Assembly: GCF_004154955.1 (NCBI RefSeq)
Contig: NZ_CP011524.1
Coordinates: forward strand, 2,356,001-2,420,000
Direction of reading: 5' to 3'
From: Intestinimonas butyriciproducens
GTDB lineage: Bacteria; Bacillota; Clostridia; Oscillospirales; Oscillospiraceae
DNA length: 64,000 nucleotides
Shown: positions 15,601-23,715 of the stretch, piece by piece
How the letters are laid out: every line of letters begins with the position of its first letter
Numbering within the stretch: the first letter of the stretch is position 1
Translations under genes and position numbers: made by a program
The notes under the pieces: model-generated
The model's database searches: none
What the model saw: only the letters and a program-made list of their open reading frames with translations
Told to the model about the DNA's origin: nothing

Positions 15601-17368
15601 CGGCCTGGGCTATCTGGTCCGGCCCACCCTGGTGACGGTGCCCAAGTACACCCGCGCCTCCGTGGTGCTCACCGACCTCCTCACCGCAAACGGCTACCGC
15701 TGGGAGAACACCGGCACCATCGAAAGCAGCTTCTATCTGGCACAGATCAAGCCCGTGGATCAGACCGACGCCAAGCCCGCCGACTTCCTGCTGGAGCTCA
15801 AGGACTTCACCTTCAACGAGGACGACAAGAAGGACAAGAAGCTGGGCGAGTTCGACTACAACAGTTGGTCCGGCTGGATGTACTCCACCGGCGACAGCGA
15901 CAACGACGATTACCCCTCCTTCCCCGGCGTGGGCGCTTCCGAATACCGGATGATCGACGGCGAGGTCATGCGCTGGCAGTTCACCTGCTACGGCTACGGC
16001 GCGGACCTCAACGCGGACAACTCCGCCTGGGGCACCGCCAGCGTGGTCCCCGAGCTGGGCAACAAGAGCGCGCTCACCTGGGAGGTGGCCGCCCTCCGCA
16101 AGGAGACCAAGGACGCCGAGCTGGAGAAGGATGAGAACTTCGTCAAGGCCATCGCGGTCCTGGAGAACCCCGCCGCCACCCAGAGCGAGATCGACGCGGC
16201 CTATCAGGCCCTCACCGGCCAGGGCGGAGGAGGCTCCGGCGGCGGAGGAGGCTCCGCCATCACCACCCAGCCCTCGGTCACCGTGGACGAAAGCGGCGAG
16301 GCCAAGGTGGAGATAAGCGCCGAGGATATGGCCGCCATCGTGGAGCGCACCAAGGAGGACAACGCCGAGCGCATCATCATCGATCCCGACGTGGACGGCG
16401 CCCCCAACAAGATCACCGTGGTCCTGCCCAAGGAGTCCGTGGCCTCCATCGCCAAGGACACCAAGGCCGCCCTGGTGGTCAAGGCCGGCGCCGCAGACGT
16501 CACCGTTCCCACCGCCGCCCTCTCCGATCTGGCGGGCCGGGACGGCAAGACCGTCTCCATCTCCGCCGAGACCCTCAAGGATAAAAGCGGCAAGGCCACC
16601 GGACAGGTCCGCGTGGAGGTCAAGTCCGGCGACACCGTGGTGGAGCAGCTCGCGGGAGGCGTCACCGTCTCCCTCACCGTGTCCGATCCCACCTCCGGGA
16701 CCGTGCTCATGCTCATCACCGACGAGGGCGCCAAAATTATCAAAAAGTCCAGCCTGGACGGCAAGACCCTCACAGCCAAGCTGGACGGCTCCTGCACCCT
16801 CATGGTCAAGGACAACAGCAAGACCTTCTCCGACGTGCCCGACAACTACTGGGGCAAGGACGCCATCGCCTTCGTCACCGCCCGGGAGCTCTTCAACGGG
16901 ATCAGCGACGACCAGTTCGCCCCCGCCGCGCCCATGACCCGCGCCATGCTGGTCACGGTGCTCCACCGCCTGGAGGACACGCCCGCCGCCAAGGCCGACG
17001 CCGCCTTCCCCGATGTGGACGCCGCCGCCTGGTATGCCGACGCGGTGGCCTGGGCCAGCGGGAACGGCATCGTCACCGGCACCGGCTCCGGCTTCGAGCC
17101 CGACGGGCAGATCACCCGTGAGCAGCTCGCCACCATCCTCTACCGCTACGCCGACTTCCTGGGTCTGGATACCTCCGCCGCCGGTGCGCTCTCCCAGTTC
17201 TCCGACGGAGACAAGGTTTCCGCCTGGGCCGAGGAGGCCATGCAGTGGGCGGTAGGCTCCGGTCTGCTCACCGGCAAGGGCAACGGCACCGTTGATCCCA
17301 CCGGAAACGCCACCCGCGCCGAGGTGGCCGCCATCCTTCAGCGCATGGTCGCCATGATGGTGAAGTAA
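12611..17368 (+). CDS. Giant S-layer-anchored surface protein with DUF4430 domain
   Basis: A 1585-residue exported protein. ATG at 12611 is preferred to the GTG at 12599 because AGGTG and AAGGA lie at proper distance and it yields a clean signal peptide (MKRRLLSLFLALTLLLSLCAPTAWA). Order of parts: an N-terminal beta-rich region; repeats of the InlB-B/bacterial-repeat kind (about 170-335, e.g. YTFQCWNRDGYAQDDPVY); a long region with propeller-like sequence (about 440-810); a second bacterial repeat (FTITFHSNGGSDVAP..GYTFAGWYYD, about 816-885); a helical segment; a DUF4430 domain (about 979-1131, with SGWMYS and DGEVMRWQFT); a Gly/Ser linker near 1200; a beta domain; and three SLH repeats (about 1404-1585) that bind cell-wall polymer. 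DUF4430 is related to the C-terminal domain of transcobalamin and intrinsic factor, and the gene sits in a B12-riboswitch unit, so cobalamin capture is the leading hypothesis. Confidence 0.88.
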   Translation: MKRRLLSLFLALTLLLSLCAPTAWAQEPTSEQIKFVIDLTGYTGEVDNGLQYRPSGSNSFTPISITPGQKNEFFLSTGDSLSPGNSQLTFTTQTVKEWRVSVTGLDDFENYLLTDDSTGKQTLYYKKTTSVSSNSYQLCSVEGNVFTLHWIPRGVSRIFGEAYWGKGGQTVKITPTFMTSQYSLTAAPDDSVKGSVSATVTGTDVYTLRATPGEGYSFDYWRNGAYDAYPDDPVYQIRENPYTTPALTQDARYTAYFRKSHTPTVSASPAEAGTVSAKQLREDTWRLSASDGEMGYTFQCWNRDGYAQDDPVYRLTNQIVEVTLDGDAAYTAYYAPKQVTGVAITGAGWGGNYGSDAGDLPIYAGTRATVSVQIASNTSIYRLPNSHLAVYAGDQAAVEAGTAALLGQEDSGESGLGSTISVAVWPQGVERITAVAWTDGFEKHYDTMAVKTAAVDALDLTWLSSPQAYRTSAGSAINHPAFTDVAAFVDRQTGQPALYAAGLGGVFKLDYGGKTDLVPMAGLEDLGNGGDNSSYCSYVLGVGGPDAETLTAFVKVAQLNDWGGADRTYELRRYDAAQGSWITVEGSQMPTTVSWPGDDWDYPVLVLDGDDVWTGRAHWDGAEWTNHDYHFTAFFQGEDGAAYATNQDTWAQYSSYRYDDGAWTKLEDLPGALVGASPDGKLLVGLGTWQYGGLWTEGYAVVEDGKTTASYPAVSYSALGGYWTPAGCTVSNQTLAPAAIGFGGDGAVYAAVNILSSGSYLLRAGEAGWQPMDTSEAFDAAGASDAYTRPTAISRITAAAEGVTLFYGTDGAMYLQTADFTITFHSNGGSDVAPVTGQAWSAVSVPRPTRDGYTFAGWYYDNDTFEKPWSETVIPASNLDLYAKWTKSGSVIDPDKDPYHEDRQKALAQLDEALNRMDRKDYSEDNWKTILLEYENGVYAIGVAKPKPVSDDIDDVNQAIYNTIYKALNAAINRMNAVPVQSVGNITVAVSVDANTIGLGYLVRPTLVTVPKYTRASVVLTDLLTANGYRWENTGTIESSFYLAQIKPVDQTDAKPADFLLELKDFTFNEDDKKDKKLGEFDYNSWSGWMYSTGDSDNDDYPSFPGVGASEYRMIDGEVMRWQFTCYGYGADLNADNSAWGTASVVPELGNKSALTWEVAALRKETKDAELEKDENFVKAIAVLENPAATQSEIDAAYQALTGQGGGGSGGGGGSAITTQPSVTVDESGEAKVEISAEDMAAIVERTKEDNAERIIIDPDVDGAPNKITVVLPKESVASIAKDTKAALVVKAGAADVTVPTAALSDLAGRDGKTVSISAETLKDKSGKATGQVRVEVKSGDTVVEQLAGGVTVSLTVSDPTSGTVLMLITDEGAKIIKKSSLDGKTLTAKLDGSCTLMVKDNSKTFSDVPDNYWGKDAIAFVTARELFNGISDDQFAPAAPMTRAMLVTVLHRLEDTPAAKADAAFPDVDAAAWYADAVAWASGNGIVTGTGSGFEPDGQITREQLATILYRYADFLGLDTSAAGALSQFSDGDKVSAWAEEAMQWAVGSGLLTGKGNGTVDPTGNATRAEVAAILQRMVAMMVK

Positions 17369-17431
17369 CCGGCCAAAAATACCGTTGCTGTGCCGGCTGC
17401 GGCGCGGCCGGCACAGACCATTCGATCCCAT

Positions 17432-17482
17432 GCGGTACGGGCGGACGCCCCCTCGGGCTCCCCGCCCGTACCGCGTCTTCTT
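17432..17482 (+). terminator. Terminator after the giant surface-protein gene
   Basis: A 13-bp stem (17432-17444 with 17462-17474) followed by GTCTTCTTTC. A smaller hairpin (17389-17397 with 17407-17415) precedes it. Confidence 0.6.
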
Positions 17483-17492
17483 TCAATAGAAT

Positions 17493-17544
17493 AAACGGAA
17501 GGGCGCCCCCTGTAGAACCATCTACAGGGGGCGCCCTTCCGTTT
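17493..17544. terminator. 24-bp perfect hairpin between convergent genes
   Basis: Arms 17493-17516 and 17521-17544 are perfectly complementary with loop ACCA, flanked by A- and T-rich ends (AAACGG at the left, CCGTTT at the right). It lies between the two convergent B12 loci and probably blocks transcription from both sides. Confidence 0.75.
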
Positions 17545-17546
17545 GC

Positions 17547-18551
17547 CTATTCCCGGGGCTCCTTCGTCCCTTGGAACGTCTTTTTCTTTTCAGGCTGAAG
17601 GCCCAGTTGAAACAGCGTGTTGGACCACGACCCGCACCATTTTTGCAGGTCCTTGCGCAGCGCCTCAGGCGCCTCCTTTCGCTTGGGAGGCCGCCCCAGC
17701 TTCTCCGCCAGCCGCCGCACCTCCTCCAGCTCCCTCTTCGCCCGCTCATCCAGATTGAGCACCTTATAATAGCACTCGTGCAGGACCGTGCGGTGCCGCT
17801 TTGTGCCTTTATTGGTGTTGCTCAGGACGGTCCCGGAAAAGGGCGTGATATGGGCCACCGGCTCCAGCCCGATCTGATAGAGCGTATTTCTCCAGGATCC
17901 GCAACGTGCGATCAGTTTTTTTCGGAGCGGCTCCTCCACTTCGCTCCGCAGCGGGGCCCGCCCCAGCGCCCGCGCCTGCTCCAGCAGTTTTTCCAGCATC
18001 GCGCGGTACTCCGGCTCCAGGTCCCCGATGGGGTGCACGGTATCCTCCCAATGGATGCCCGCCGCGGTGAGGACCTGATTCCAGGTCTGATAATACTTCG
18101 CCAGGTCTCCCAACTCGTCCTGAAAGTCCTTTGGATGGGGAATGCGCCCCAATTGGATGCCCCGCTCCCGCACCAGCTCCAGCAGTTCCCGGTGGTGCTT
18201 GCGCTCCGCCTCCATCCTGGCCATCGATGTGCCGCCTCTCCCGGCCGCTTTGCTCAGACCTGCCTTTTGAAGGGCATAGGGCCACTTTTCAAACCGCCGT
18301 TTCAAATAGCACCGGTAGACCCAAAAGACCTCCCGTTGGGCGGGAGAGTGGCCCAGCTGTTCCGCCGTTTTCCGCACCACATTCAAAAGTTCCTCATCTG
18401 TAAAACTCTCATAGAGCAGCTTCCCCGCCGCTGTCTGGAGAGAGTATTCGTCAAGTTCCTCCTCAGACGCCTCGCTTTCTGTCTCGGACGGGTCGGTACA
18501 CGCCGCCGCAAGCTGCGCAAGCCGCCTCTTTTTCTCTTCCAAGTTGGTCAT
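17547..18551 (-). CDS. Four-repeat protein resembling homing-endonuclease-associated repeats, no nuclease domain
   Basis: A 334-residue soluble, highly charged protein. Four copies of a helix-turn-helix-like module of about 45 residues can be aligned: ELLNVVRKTAEQLGHSP..WPYALQKAGL, ELLELVRERGIQLGRIP..WNQVLTAAGI, MLEKLLEQARALGRAP..CGSWRNTLYQIGL and ELEEVRRLAEKLGRPP..CGSWSNTLFQLGL. This LGR.P ... GSW...L...GL pattern is that of the HNH-associated repeat family, known as DNA-binding spacers in homing endonucleases, but no HNH, GIY-YIG or LAGLIDADG motif is visible. A GGAGG site lies 7 bases before the ATG. It follows the ECF transporter gene by 51 bp with no terminator between, so it may be the last gene of the B12 operon and could act as a DNA-binding regulator. 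Confidence 0.75.
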   Translation of the reverse strand: MTNLEEKKRRLAQLAAACTDPSETESEASEEELDEYSLQTAAGKLLYESFTDEELLNVVRKTAEQLGHSPAQREVFWVYRCYLKRRFEKWPYALQKAGLSKAAGRGGTSMARMEAERKHHRELLELVRERGIQLGRIPHPKDFQDELGDLAKYYQTWNQVLTAAGIHWEDTVHPIGDLEPEYRAMLEKLLEQARALGRAPLRSEVEEPLRKKLIARCGSWRNTLYQIGLEPVAHITPFSGTVLSNTNKGTKRHRTVLHECYYKVLNLDERAKRELEEVRRLAEKLGRPPKRKEAPEALRKDLQKWCGSWSNTLFQLGLQPEKKKTFQGTKEPRE

Positions 18552-18602
18552 ACTCTTTCCTCCACACAGGAATTGGCGCCCGTTGTCCGCCGCCGCGTGC
18601 GC

Positions 18603-21263
18603 TCATGGCGTCTCGGTCTCTATCAGCCCGTATTTGACCTTGATGCGGTCCAGCTTTTCCAGCATGGGCTCCGCGGCAAACCAGAGAAAGAGGAAGGTGG
18701 CGGAGGCGTGGACCAGGTCCATGGGGAAGCCCGTGATGTAATACACCAGCAGGACCTTCCAGTTGAGCTCACTGGCCCACATGAGCGCCGAAACCGGGTT
18801 CATGATGCCGCCGTAGATGAGGATGGCGGCCAGAGCGCCGAAGACACACAGCGACATCCGCGCCCGGCGCAGCAGCCCCTTGCGGAACAGGACGCCGGCC
18901 AGGAACCCGATGATGCCCATGGCGAACATCTGCCAGGGCGTCCACGGCCCCTGAGAGAACATGACGTTGGACGTCAGCATGGTCACCGCGCCCACCAGGA
19001 ACCCGGTCTCCCCCCCGAAGGCCACGCCCGCAATGATGGTCAGCGCCATGACGGGCTTGAACTGGGGCAGCATGAAGAATGCCGCCCGCCCCGCCACTCC
19101 GATGGCGCAGAGCACGGCGATGATCACAAGCTCCCTGGCCTGGGGCTTGTGCCCCTCGAAGATGAGGAAAAAGGGCGCCATGCATTCCAGCAGGACCAGC
19201 AAGGCGATGAAGTAATATTTTTTGTTGCCCAGATAGTAGACGCCCACAAACAGGGTCACGGGGACAAGCAGCAGAATCATCACCGCCGCCGCCACGGTGC
19301 GCTTGGAGAGCCGGCGTTTCCCTCTCGGCACCTGCACCGGCACCGTCGGCGGCCTGGAGCGGCGGCCGATGGCCAGAGCGAAGGCGAACAGGGCGACGAT
19401 CAGCGCCCCGTAGATACCGGCATAGCCGGCGCCCAGGGCGGTGGCGCCGTCCGCGCCCACCAGGGCCGTGAGGTCGGTGATCCCCAGCGCCTGCAGGAAG
19501 GCGGCCGCTGCCACCAGGGCCGAGACCGCCGCGATAGCCTTGCGCCACCAGGGGAGCGGTCCGGGCTTTTTGTCCGGGCTCCTCTCCGCCGGAGGGGGCA
19601 GCGGCCCGTCGTCCTCCGGCAGTTGGGGGACAGGGGGCAGCTCACCGCCGCAGGCGGCGATGATGTCCTCCGCCGTTACCGCCTCCGGCATCAGGCTCCG
19701 CGCCATGCGGTTTGCGGAGGTGGTGTAAAAGCTGTTGCCGGAGAAAAACGCCCTGGGCGCGGCCTCCGTAACGATGCCGCCGTCAAAGAACAGGGCGCAG
19801 CGGTGGGCGTACCTGGCACAGAACTCAATGTCGTGGCTCACCATGAGGATGGTCACACCCCGGCGGAGCAGCGCCTGGAGGATCTCGGCGAACACTTGCT
19901 TGAACTCCGCGTCCAGGCCCTTGGTGGGCTCGTCCATCAACAGGATCTCAGGGTCCAGCAGCAGCACCTTTGCCAGCGCCGCCCGCTGCTGCTCGCCGCC
20001 GGACAGGTCGTAGGGGTGGCGGTCCAGCAGCTCCTCCAGGCGGCACAGCCGCGCCGCCCATGCCGCCCTGGCCGTCTGGACCTCCCGCGCCATGCGCCGG
20101 TCCCTCAGGATCTCAAACAGGTCCTCCCGGACCGTCTTTTTCACAAACAGCGCCTGGGGGTTCTGAGGCAGTACCCCCACTCCCCCATGGGTCCGGACCG
20201 ATCCCCGGTAGGGCTTGTGCAGTCCCGCCAGCAGCTTGAGGGTGGTGGTCTTGCCCGTGCCGTTGCCGCCCAGGAGGGCCAGGAATTCCCCCTTCCCGAC
20301 CCGCAGACTCAGGCCCTTCACCACATCGGGCAACTCCTTTTCGTATTTGAACCACAGGTCCTCCGCCTCGATGGCCGCGCCCTCGGGGTAGCTGTGCCGC
20401 CGCTCCTTGGGCAGAGGCTCCAGCGGTCGTGAGGCCGCCAGACCTGTGAGCCAGTCCCGCCCCTCCCGCACCGTAACGGGACAGGATGCCGCGTTCTCCA
20501 CCGCCGCCCACACGCGCATCGCCGTGGGCATCGACAGGAACATGGAGTGGCCCGCCCCCTTCAGGGCTCCGCCCACCTCCTCCGGCGTACCCGTGCACAA
20601 CAGGCGGCCGCGGTCCATCACCGCCACCCGGGTCGCCAGCGGGAAGGCGTCCTCCAGACGGTGCTCCGTCAGGATCACCGTGGTCCCAAGCTCCCGGTTG
20701 ATCCGCCCGATGGTCGCCAGGAAGTCCGAGGCGGCGATAGGGTCGAGCTGGCTGGTGGGCTCGTCCAGGATGAGCACGCTGGGCTGCATGGCCATCACCG
20801 ACGCCAGATTCAGGAGCTGTTTCTGGCCGCCGGAGAGCTCCGTCACATTTTTATAAAACCAGGTCTGGATACCGAAAAAGGACGCCATCTCCGCCACCCG
20901 CCGCCGGATGGTGGGCGTGTCGTAGCCCAGGCTCTCCAGACCGAAGGCCAGTTCGTGCCATACCTTGTCCGTCACCACTTGGTTTTCCGGGCTTTGCAGC
21001 ACGAATCCGATCCGCTCGCTCTGGGTCCGCTGGTCCAGGCCATCCAGCGCCTTCCCCTCGAAGAGTATCTCACCCTCCCGGTGCCCGTGGGGCGCCAGCA
21101 CCGTCTTGAGCTGGCGCAGCAGCGTGGACTTTCCGCACCCGGAGGGGCCGCAGAGCACCAGGAACTCCCCCTGCGCCACCCGCAGGTCCAGCCCTTCAAT
21201 GGCCGGCTTTGTCTGCTCCGGATAGTAGAAGGTCAGGCGTTCAATCGAAAATATGTCGTTCAT
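18603..21263 (-). CDS. ECF transporter: two ATPase domains fused to an S component, probable cobalamin importer
   Basis: An 886-residue fusion of three ECF subunits usually encoded separately. Residues about 1-230 are ATPase 1 (Walker A CGPSGCGKST, signature LSGGQKQLLN, Walker B VLILDEPT, H-loop LTEHRLEDA). Residues about 285-510 are ATPase 2 (GGNGTGKTTT, LSGGEQQRAAL, ILLMDEPTKGLD, VSHDIEF). After an acidic/Pro linker come roughly eight or nine hydrophobic segments, the last six forming the S component with VMALTIIAGVAFGGETGFLVGA and QGPWTPWQMFAMGIIGF. The start at 21263 (MNDIFSIERLTFYYPEQ) has a GGAGGAG site and overlaps the DUF2284 stop codon. The cognate T protein is encoded two genes upstream. 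Substrate is inferred as cobalamin from the riboswitch at the head of the operon. Confidence 0.9.
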   Translation of the reverse strand: MNDIFSIERLTFYYPEQTKPAIEGLDLRVAQGEFLVLCGPSGCGKSTLLRQLKTVLAPHGHREGEILFEGKALDGLDQRTQSERIGFVLQSPENQVVTDKVWHELAFGLESLGYDTPTIRRRVAEMASFFGIQTWFYKNVTELSGGQKQLLNLASVMAMQPSVLILDEPTSQLDPIAASDFLATIGRINRELGTTVILTEHRLEDAFPLATRVAVMDRGRLLCTGTPEEVGGALKGAGHSMFLSMPTAMRVWAAVENAASCPVTVREGRDWLTGLAASRPLEPLPKERRHSYPEGAAIEAEDLWFKYEKELPDVVKGLSLRVGKGEFLALLGGNGTGKTTTLKLLAGLHKPYRGSVRTHGGVGVLPQNPQALFVKKTVREDLFEILRDRRMAREVQTARAAWAARLCRLEELLDRHPYDLSGGEQQRAALAKVLLLDPEILLMDEPTKGLDAEFKQVFAEILQALLRRGVTILMVSHDIEFCARYAHRCALFFDGGIVTEAAPRAFFSGNSFYTTSANRMARSLMPEAVTAEDIIAACGGELPPVPQLPEDDGPLPPPAERSPDKKPGPLPWWRKAIAAVSALVAAAAFLQALGITDLTALVGADGATALGAGYAGIYGALIVALFAFALAIGRRSRPPTVPVQVPRGKRRLSKRTVAAAVMILLLVPVTLFVGVYYLGNKKYYFIALLVLLECMAPFFLIFEGHKPQARELVIIAVLCAIGVAGRAAFFMLPQFKPVMALTIIAGVAFGGETGFLVGAVTMLTSNVMFSQGPWTPWQMFAMGIIGFLAGVLFRKGLLRRARMSLCVFGALAAILIYGGIMNPVSALMWASELNWKVLLVYYITGFPMDLVHASATFLFLWFAAEPMLEKLDRIKVKYGLIETETP

Positions 21264-21808
21264 TCGTCCTCCTCCCGGGTCAGCAAGCCGCACACCAGGG
21301 TCAGGTAGTCCGGCATCCGGCCGTCCTCGATCCAGAGCAGGGGCTTATGCAGGTAGCGCTCCGCCGTTTCGGCCACGTTGCCGCCCAGCGCCTCGATGGA
21401 ATAGCGCATTTTTTCCGGGCAGCGGCAGGGCGCGCCGTCCGGACGGGTGCAGCGCGCCCCGCACAAGGTGCAGCTCCCGGCGGACAGGAGCAGAGCGCCG
21501 TCCCCGGCGCGCTCCAGCGCAAGTAGTTGGCCCAGCAGCCCCTCCTTCTCCGCCTTCATGCCGCCGAGCAGCCCGTCGGTGTCCGCTCCCGGCGCGGGGA
21601 CGAGCACACGGGCATACAGATGGAGGGTGTCATATCGGTTCCAGAGCTCCAGCGGGTCAAATTCGAAGGGCGGGCAGGACCAGCGGCGGCCGTAATTGCC
21701 GCACTCCCGACAGAAGCCCAAGAATTTTTCCACGTCCACACAGGTGCGCAGATACTCCGCCACGGGGACGCAGGTCTCGATGGTCTGGACGGAATACGCC
21801 TCACGCAT
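21260..21808 (-). CDS. DUF2284 cysteine-rich putative metal-binding protein
   Basis: A 182-residue cytoplasmic protein with the DUF2284 signature: C-REC-GNYGRRWSCPP near the N-terminus (Cys 33, 36, 45) and a second cluster SCTLCGARC..CRCPE around residues 113-131. The spacing suggests binding of zinc or an Fe-S cluster; the family has no established biochemical role. It overlaps the T-protein gene upstream by 8 bases and the ECF fusion gene downstream by 4, so its product is made in step with the transporter. A corrinoid or metal handling step after uptake is a plausible but unproven guess. Confidence 0.85.
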   Translation of the reverse strand: MREAYSVQTIETCVPVAEYLRTCVDVEKFLGFCRECGNYGRRWSCPPFEFDPLELWNRYDTLHLYARVLVPAPGADTDGLLGGMKAEKEGLLGQLLALERAGDGALLLSAGSCTLCGARCTRPDGAPCRCPEKMRYSIEALGGNVAETAERYLHKPLLWIEDGRMPDYLTLVCGLLTREEDE

Positions 21809-22719
21809 TGGCCGTTCCCCCTTCCCTTTTCAGCCGCGCCCACACCCGGTCTTCACGGACATTCAGGCCGACCGGCGTCAGGCACAGGGCCAGATATACC
21901 AGCAGGAAGCTGATGGGAAAGGGCCCGGGCGGCACGCCCTTGATCGTCGGGAAGTACCGCCAGTAGAGCCCTCCGGCCAGGGCGCCGGACAGGAGATAGA
22001 GCCCGCAGAAGGACAGCCACCCCAGCGCCGCGCGGTCCCGGTCATCAAACCGGTAGATGGAAAAGGCGCTGCGCCCCGGCAGGCCGTAGCCGCGGCTCTT
22101 CATGCTGTCCGCCGTCTCGATGGCGTTCTCCAGGCACCATGTCACTATGATGGAGAGGATTGTGATCCCGTGGCGCAGCCGCTGTAGCACGCTTCCGTCC
22201 GACACGTCCCGCCCCACGCACCGCTGTGCCTCGCTCACCGTGTGGATCTGGGCCTTGAACTTCGGTACGAAGCGCAGCGTCATACTCAGCACCAGGGAGA
22301 GGGCCGGGATGATCCGGCCGAAGAGGTAGACGAATTTATCCGACGTCATCACCGCCGTATAACAGGAAAACCACTCGATCACCGCGCACAGCATGGCCGC
22401 CGCTGCAAGGCCGTATGCCATGCTCTCCAGGGTCAGCGGATTTCCCGAAGGCAGGTAGGTCAGCAGCGTCGCGCCCTCGTGGTTGAACGCCGGGTTCACC
22501 ACCGCCGCCAGCAGCAGCATGGGCAGCAGGCCACACAGCTGGAACCGCACCGCCCTCCGACCGCCCAGATAGACGGCGTAGATCAGGGCCGACACCAGTG
22601 AGATCCCCAGGCAGACCGGGTGCATAAAGAACATCGTAAAGCCCAGCACCAGCCCGAAGTACAGGAAGTTGACGGCGGGATGGTAGCTGGAAAAGGTATC
22701 TCTGTGCCGCGTTTTTCAT
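21801..22719 (-). CDS. ECF transporter T (transmembrane coupling) protein, apparent frameshift near start
   Basis: About 305 residues with five to six membrane segments and the T-protein cytoplasmic coupling helices (SMTLRFVPKFKAQIHTVSEAQRCVGRD and ENAIETADSMKSRGYG, containing the A-rich/RG motifs that contact the ATPases). The continuous frame only opens at a GTG at 22649, which would cut off the first helix. Upstream in another frame lies ATG at 22719 followed by an A5 tract (T5 on plus, 22712-22716). With one A fewer the protein reads MMKTRHRDTFSSYHPAVNF-LYFGLV, the standard T-protein N-terminus. So there is a one-base insertion: a sequencing error, a slippage-dependent gene or a real mutation. 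Confidence 0.8.
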
Positions 22720-22782
22720 CACATCCGTTCCAGGGGCGCGGTCTCCCGCGCCCCTGCTACATTCTGTCGCTATGCTCTCTGA

Positions 22783-23715
22783 TCAGCCTCCAGTGGAGTA
22801 GAAGCCCCCCACGTCCACACCCAGGTCACAGGTGTACTCCCAGCAGATCACGTCCCCGTCCTTGAGCTGGTAGCGGGAACAGCCGTAGTTGGGGAACCAT
22901 TCATTTACCTTGTACATCCACCCCGACAGCTCCCCGCAGTCGAACTCATAGAGATTGTGGATGCCCTCGATGTACGCGGAGTTGTACATGGGCGTGTTCT
23001 CAAACTCCATATGGATGCCCTTCTGCTTACAGGTCCGCTGGAGGACGTTGAACACGCTCTCCCCCTCGTAGAAGGTGACGGTGGTGGGCTCCAGGATCCA
23101 GCCGTCCTCCGGCACCAGCTCCACCTTTTCAGGGTCCAGCCAGTCCATGTTGTCCAGGATCGTGGCGCAGGAGATGGACAGTGTGCAGGTATAGGCCGTA
23201 TCTGAGATGGAGGCGTCCTGGGGCTCTACGGGCAGCGGCTTTCCCTCCGGCACCGGGTCTGTGAGATATTTGTCCTTGCCCGTGTTGGGGTCCAGGACCA
23301 TGCCATGGGCCTCGGAGTACGCAGCGTCCCCCTTCTCCACACCGGGGGAGGAGCCTCCCGCGATGGCCTGGGCAGCGGCGATCTTCTCCTCTGCGGTGAA
23401 TCCCCCTTCCAGTCCTCCGGGCCGGGACTCGATCCCGGAGGTGGGCGCGGGGGTGGCCGCCGGCTCCGTCTCCTCCTGCGCCGCGGGGTTCTCCGTTGGA
23501 GCGGGGAGTGCCGAGGCGGCGGGCACCAGACTTGCAGACGGTAAAGGCGTGGTCTGGGGTGTGGAGCCGGCCGTCTCCAGAGAAACGGGGGGCGGGGTGG
23601 TTTTCTCCACCGTCCACCCCTGCAACCCCGGCGCACCGCCGCCATACCAGAACGCCGCCGCCAGGATGACCAGCACCGCCAGTACGCCGACGACCTTTCC
23701 CCTGGTCAGCTTCAC
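22783..23715 (-). CDS. Membrane-anchored DUF4430 protein, transcobalamin beta-domain-like
   Basis: A 310-residue extracellular protein. Residues 1-25 (KLTRGKVVGVLAVLVILAAAFWYGG) form a signal anchor with no lipobox. A long Pro/Thr/Ala/Glu spacer (about 35-100) carries it through the wall. The C-terminal domain (about 175-310) fits DUF4430: CTLSISCATILDN, FYEGESVFNVLQRTCKQKG, ELSGWMYKVNEWFPNYGCS and LKDGDVICWEYTCDLG, with several Cys likely paired in disulfides. In human B12 carriers this fold is the beta-domain that closes over cobalamin. It overlaps the small upstream gene by 4 bases and precedes the ECF T gene, so it is the best candidate for handing B12 to the importer. Confidence 0.88.
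   Translation of the reverse strand: MKLTRGKVVGVLAVLVILAAAFWYGGGAPGLQGWTVEKTTPPPVSLETAGSTPQTTPLPSASLVPAASALPAPTENPAAQEETEPAATPAPTSGIESRPGGLEGGFTAEEKIAAAQAIAGGSSPGVEKGDAAYSEAHGMVLDPNTGKDKYLTDPVPEGKPLPVEPQDASISDTAYTCTLSISCATILDNMDWLDPEKVELVPEDGWILEPTTVTFYEGESVFNVLQRTCKQKGIHMEFENTPMYNSAYIEGIHNLYEFDCGELSGWMYKVNEWFPNYGCSRYQLKDGDVICWEYTCDLGVDVGGFYSTGG

Noticed and set aside
13076-17431. 1451-codon open frame on the minus strand opposite the giant SLH protein
   Set aside because: It is a codon-bias shadow: Gly/His/Val-rich sequence without domains, while the plus strand has a signal peptide, DUF4430 and SLH repeats.
17571-20432. 953-codon plus-strand frame opposite the repeat protein and ECF fusion
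   Set aside because: It crosses two well-supported minus-strand genes and has low-complexity His/Gln/Arg composition typical of antisense frames in GC-rich DNA.
22732-22755. 10-bp hairpin between the DUF4430 and ECF T genes as a terminator
   Set aside because: No T-run follows on the minus strand, and the genes otherwise form one operon.
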